Shown here: piece after piece, positions 62,149 to 64,000 of the stretch
Numbering within the stretch: the first letter of the stretch is position 1
Layout of the letters: every line of letters starts with the position of its first letter
Assembly: GCF_000374305.1 (NCBI RefSeq)
Contig: NZ_KB894093.1
Span: 1,798,001 to 1,862,000 of the forward strand
Reading direction: 5' to 3'
Length of the DNA stretch: 64,000 bases
Source: Actinomadura flavalba DSM 45200
GTDB lineage: Bacteria; Actinomycetota; Actinomycetes; Streptosporangiales; Streptosporangiaceae
Translations under genes and position numbers: made by a program
Notes under the pieces: model-generated
What the model saw: only the letters and a program-made list of their open reading frames with translations
What the model was told of the DNA's origin: nothing
The model's database searches: none

Positions 62149-62823
62149 ATGATCCGGGTACTGCTGGTGGACGACCAGGAGCTGGTGCGCGCGGGCTTCA
62201 CAATGGTGCTCGACGCGCAGGAGGACATCTCCGTCGTCGGCGAGGCCGGCGACGGCGTCCGCGCGCTCGAACTGCTGGACGCCGCCCCCGCCGACGTCGT
62301 CCTGATGGACGTGCGGATGCCCCGCATGGACGGCCTGGAGGCGACCCGCCGCATCGTCGCGCGGGGCGGCCCGAAGGTCATCATCCTCACCACGTTCGAC
62401 CTCGACGAGTACGCGTTCACGGCGATCAAGGCGGGCGCCTCCGGGTTCCTGCTCAAGGACGCGGGCCCGGCGCAGCTCGTCGAGGCGATCCGCGCGGTCG
62501 GCTCGGGCGACGCGGTCGTGGCGCCGTCCACGACGCGCCGCCTGCTCGACCGGTTCGCCGTCCACCTGCCCGACGCGGAGGTCGCCCGCGCGCAGACCGA
62601 GGTCAAGTCGCTGACCGATCGTGAACGCCAGGTGATGCTGCTCGTGGCGCGCGGCCTGTCCAACGCCGAGGTGGCCCGCCGCCTGCACCTCGCTGAGGCC
62701 ACCGTGAAGTCCCACCTCAGCCAGATCCTGATGAAGCTCGGTCTCCGCGACCGCGTCCAGGTCGTCGTCTTCGCCTACGAGACGGGCCTGATCAAGAGCG
62801 GCCGCCCCGACCCGGTCCTCTGA
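62149..62823 (+). CDS. LuxR/NarL-family response regulator
   Basis: A 224-residue regulator. Receiver domain with Asp8-Asp9, phospho-acceptor Asp54 in 'VVLMDVRMP', Thr in 'IILTTFD' and Lys in 'GFLLKDA'; C-terminal LuxR helix-turn-helix 'LTDRERQVMLLVARGLSNAE' and 'EATVKSHLSQILMKL'. It pairs with the upstream kinase. The ABC exporter starting 286 bases downstream is the natural candidate target, as kinase-regulator-FtsX/MacB clusters are common in actinomycetes. ATG 62149, with GGACGGA upstream. Confidence 0.94.
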   Translation: MIRVLLVDDQELVRAGFTMVLDAQEDISVVGEAGDGVRALELLDAAPADVVLMDVRMPRMDGLEATRRIVARGGPKVIILTTFDLDEYAFTAIKAGASGFLLKDAGPAQLVEAIRAVGSGDAVVAPSTTRRLLDRFAVHLPDAEVARAQTEVKSLTDRERQVMLLVARGLSNAEVARRLHLAEATVKSHLSQILMKLGLRDRVQVVVFAYETGLIKSGRPDPVL

Positions 62824-63109
62824 TCCGAACGCGGTCAGCGCGGCCGACGGTAAGCGCGGCGAGAAGCACACCCCGCACCAGGAGTGGAAGGCAGCAGGGA
62901 GAAGACTGCGGCCTCCCAGCCGCCCGCCCGAGCACGGCTTCGGCCTGGATCACCGTCGGAAGTCGGTGAAGGGCATCAGACTTTCGGTGGAGCCGGGGCG
63001 TGGAGACCGACCAGGGGACCAGGGAAACGGTGGCCGCGCGGCCGATGGCGGGGGGCCGGGGAATTTCTAGCGTGGGGCGTGTTCGGTTTTCTCGTCGCTA
63101 GGAGCCATC

Positions 63110-63880
63110 GTGACCAGTACGTCCGCGCCGCAGACCCACGGGGGCGTCGGCACCGCCGCGCCCGCCGTCCGGGCCGAGGGAGTGTCCAAGGTCTACGGGA
63201 CGGGTGACGCCGCGGTCCACGCGCTGCGCGGGGTCGACGTCGCCTTCGACGCCGGGGCCTTCACGGCGATCATGGGGCCTTCGGGTTCGGGGAAGTCGAC
63301 GTTGCTGCACTGCCTCGCCGGGCTCGACGTCGTCAGCGGCGGCCGCGTGTTCCTCGGTGAGACCGACATCGGCGCGTTGAACGACCGCCGCCTCACGCTG
63401 CTGCGGCGCGAGCGGGCCGGGTTCGTCTTCCAGGCGTTCAACCTGCTGCCCACGCTGACCGCCGAGCAGAACATCCTGCTCCCGCTCGACCTCGCCGGCC
63501 GCCGCGTCGACCGGGCCTGGTTCGACCAGGTCGTCGCCACGGTCGGGCTGCGCGACCGGCTGCGGCACCGGCCCGCCGAACTGTCCGGCGGGCAGCAGCA
63601 ACGCGTCGCCTGCGCGCGGGCGCTTGTCGCGCGGCCCGAGGTGATCTTCGCCGACGAGCCCACCGGCAATCTCGACTCCCGGGCGGGCGCCGAGGTCCTC
63701 GGGTTCCTGCGCGCGTCGGTCCGCGAACTCGGCCAGACGATCGTCATGGTCACGCACGACCCCGTGGCCGCGTCCTACGCCGACCGTGTCGTCTTCCTGC
63801 GCGACGGCCGCATCGTCGACGAGCTCTTCGATCCCGTGCCCGCGTCCGTCCTCGACCGCCTCGCCGCGCTGGAGGGCTGA
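63110..63880 (+). CDS. ABC transporter ATPase (MacB/LolD type)
   Basis: A 256-residue ATPase. Walker A 'GPSGSGKST', 'RRERAGFVFQAFNLLPTLTA' (the MacB/LolD Q-loop context), signature 'LSGGQQQRVACARALV', Walker B 'VIFADEPTGNLDS', and 'VMVTHD'. It drives FtsX-like permeases that export peptides, lipids or antibiotics by mechanotransmission. GTG 63110 has AGGAG five bases upstream, and the permease gene begins just after. Confidence 0.93.
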   Translation: MTSTSAPQTHGGVGTAAPAVRAEGVSKVYGTGDAAVHALRGVDVAFDAGAFTAIMGPSGSGKSTLLHCLAGLDVVSGGRVFLGETDIGALNDRRLTLLRRERAGFVFQAFNLLPTLTAEQNILLPLDLAGRRVDRAWFDQVVATVGLRDRLRHRPAELSGGQQQRVACARALVARPEVIFADEPTGNLDSRAGAEVLGFLRASVRELGQTIVMVTHDPVAASYADRVVFLRDGRIVDELFDPVPASVLDRLAALEG

Positions 63881-63883
63881 CCC

Positions 63884-64000
63884 GTGCTCCGGACCACCCT
63901 CGCGGGTCTCCTCGCCCACAAGGTGCGGCTGCTCCTGAGCACGCTCGCGATCACGCTCGGCGTCGGCTTCATCGTCGGCACCTTCGTCCTCACCGACTCG
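63884..64000 (+). CDS. FtsX/MacB-type ABC permease, N-terminal part
   Basis: The first 39 codons of a permease cut by the window edge. 'LRTTLAGLLAHKVRLLLSTL' followed by 'AITLGVGFIVGTFVLTDS' is the standard cytoplasmic helix and first membrane helix of FtsX-domain exporters. The GTG at 63884 is three bases after the ATPase stop. It would form the exporter with that ATPase. Confidence 0.85.
   Translation, partial: MLRTTLAGLLAHKVRLLLSTLAITLGVGFIVGTFVLTDS

Overview
The window is about 64 kb of very GC-rich, densely coding DNA with GTG and TTG starts, many 4-bp ATGA/GTGA gene overlaps, and several probable leaderless messages. Gene content (LIV-type transporter, PucR-type regulators, ppa-dacB-DUF2342-tilS-hpt-ftsH-folE-folP-folB-folK block, DesA3-like desaturase pair, DUF3180, YdbS/YdbT pair) points to a filamentous actinomycete. 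My inference from overall character is a Streptosporangiales member such as Actinomadura/Thermomonosporaceae; the genus is not proven by anything in the window.

Layout. 0-9.2 kb: end of a secretory lipase, a small lipoprotein, two tandem PucR-type regulators, a Phd/VapC toxin-antitoxin pair, a TetR regulator divergent from an acyl-CoA synthetase (with a palindromic operator between them), an anti-sigma-type ATPase and a DMT-like membrane protein. 9.2-15.5 kb: a complete branched-chain amino acid type ABC operon (livFGHMK order on the minus strand) divergent from a third PucR-type regulator, with a long palindrome between. 15.5-18.6 kb: uppP, an HD-domain phosphohydrolase, an unknown helical protein, and a polyester-hydrolase/cutinase-like secreted enzyme with altered active-site positions. 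18.8-24.7 kb: a MocR-type regulator carrying a nine-unit repeat insertion, two tandem LysE-family exporters, release factor 3, repeat-filled non-coding DNA and the 5' relic of an amino-acid permease. 24.9-34.7 kb: subtilisin-like protease, LMW phosphatase plus fructosamine-kinase operon, a CRISPR-like degenerate array without cas genes, a membrane-anchored beta-propeller protein, a desaturase/reductase operon behind paired palindromes, DUF427, and a TAP-type hydrolase lipoprotein. 34.7-43.4 kb: tRNA-Thr(CGT) with a strong terminator, a WGR/beta-propeller protein, a secreted unknown, an IS4-like transposase ORF whose catalytic triad looks lost, MarR/MFS divergent pair, an ABC exporter, and a NlpC/P60 hydrolase. 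43.5-54.6 kb: conserved housekeeping block for pyrophosphate hydrolysis, cell wall, tRNA-Ile lysidine, purine salvage, FtsH and folate synthesis. 54.6-64 kb: an orphan NuoD with a Trp at the quinone-site Tyr position, YdbS/YdbT-like membrane proteins, a P450, an NDUFAF7-like methyltransferase, a two-component system and the start of a MacB-type ABC exporter.

How genes work together: the fol genes form two transcripts (folE behind ftsH; folP through DUF3180) making tetrahydrofolate; the reductase feeds electrons to the desaturase; the two-component system at 60.9-62.8 kb sits directly upstream of an ABC exporter that it may control. The most unusual signals are the CRISPR-like array at 28.1-28.5 kb, the repeat insertion in MocR, the variant NuoD linked to a putative NuoD-arginine methyltransferase, the cutinase-like enzyme, and the catalytically dead transposase.
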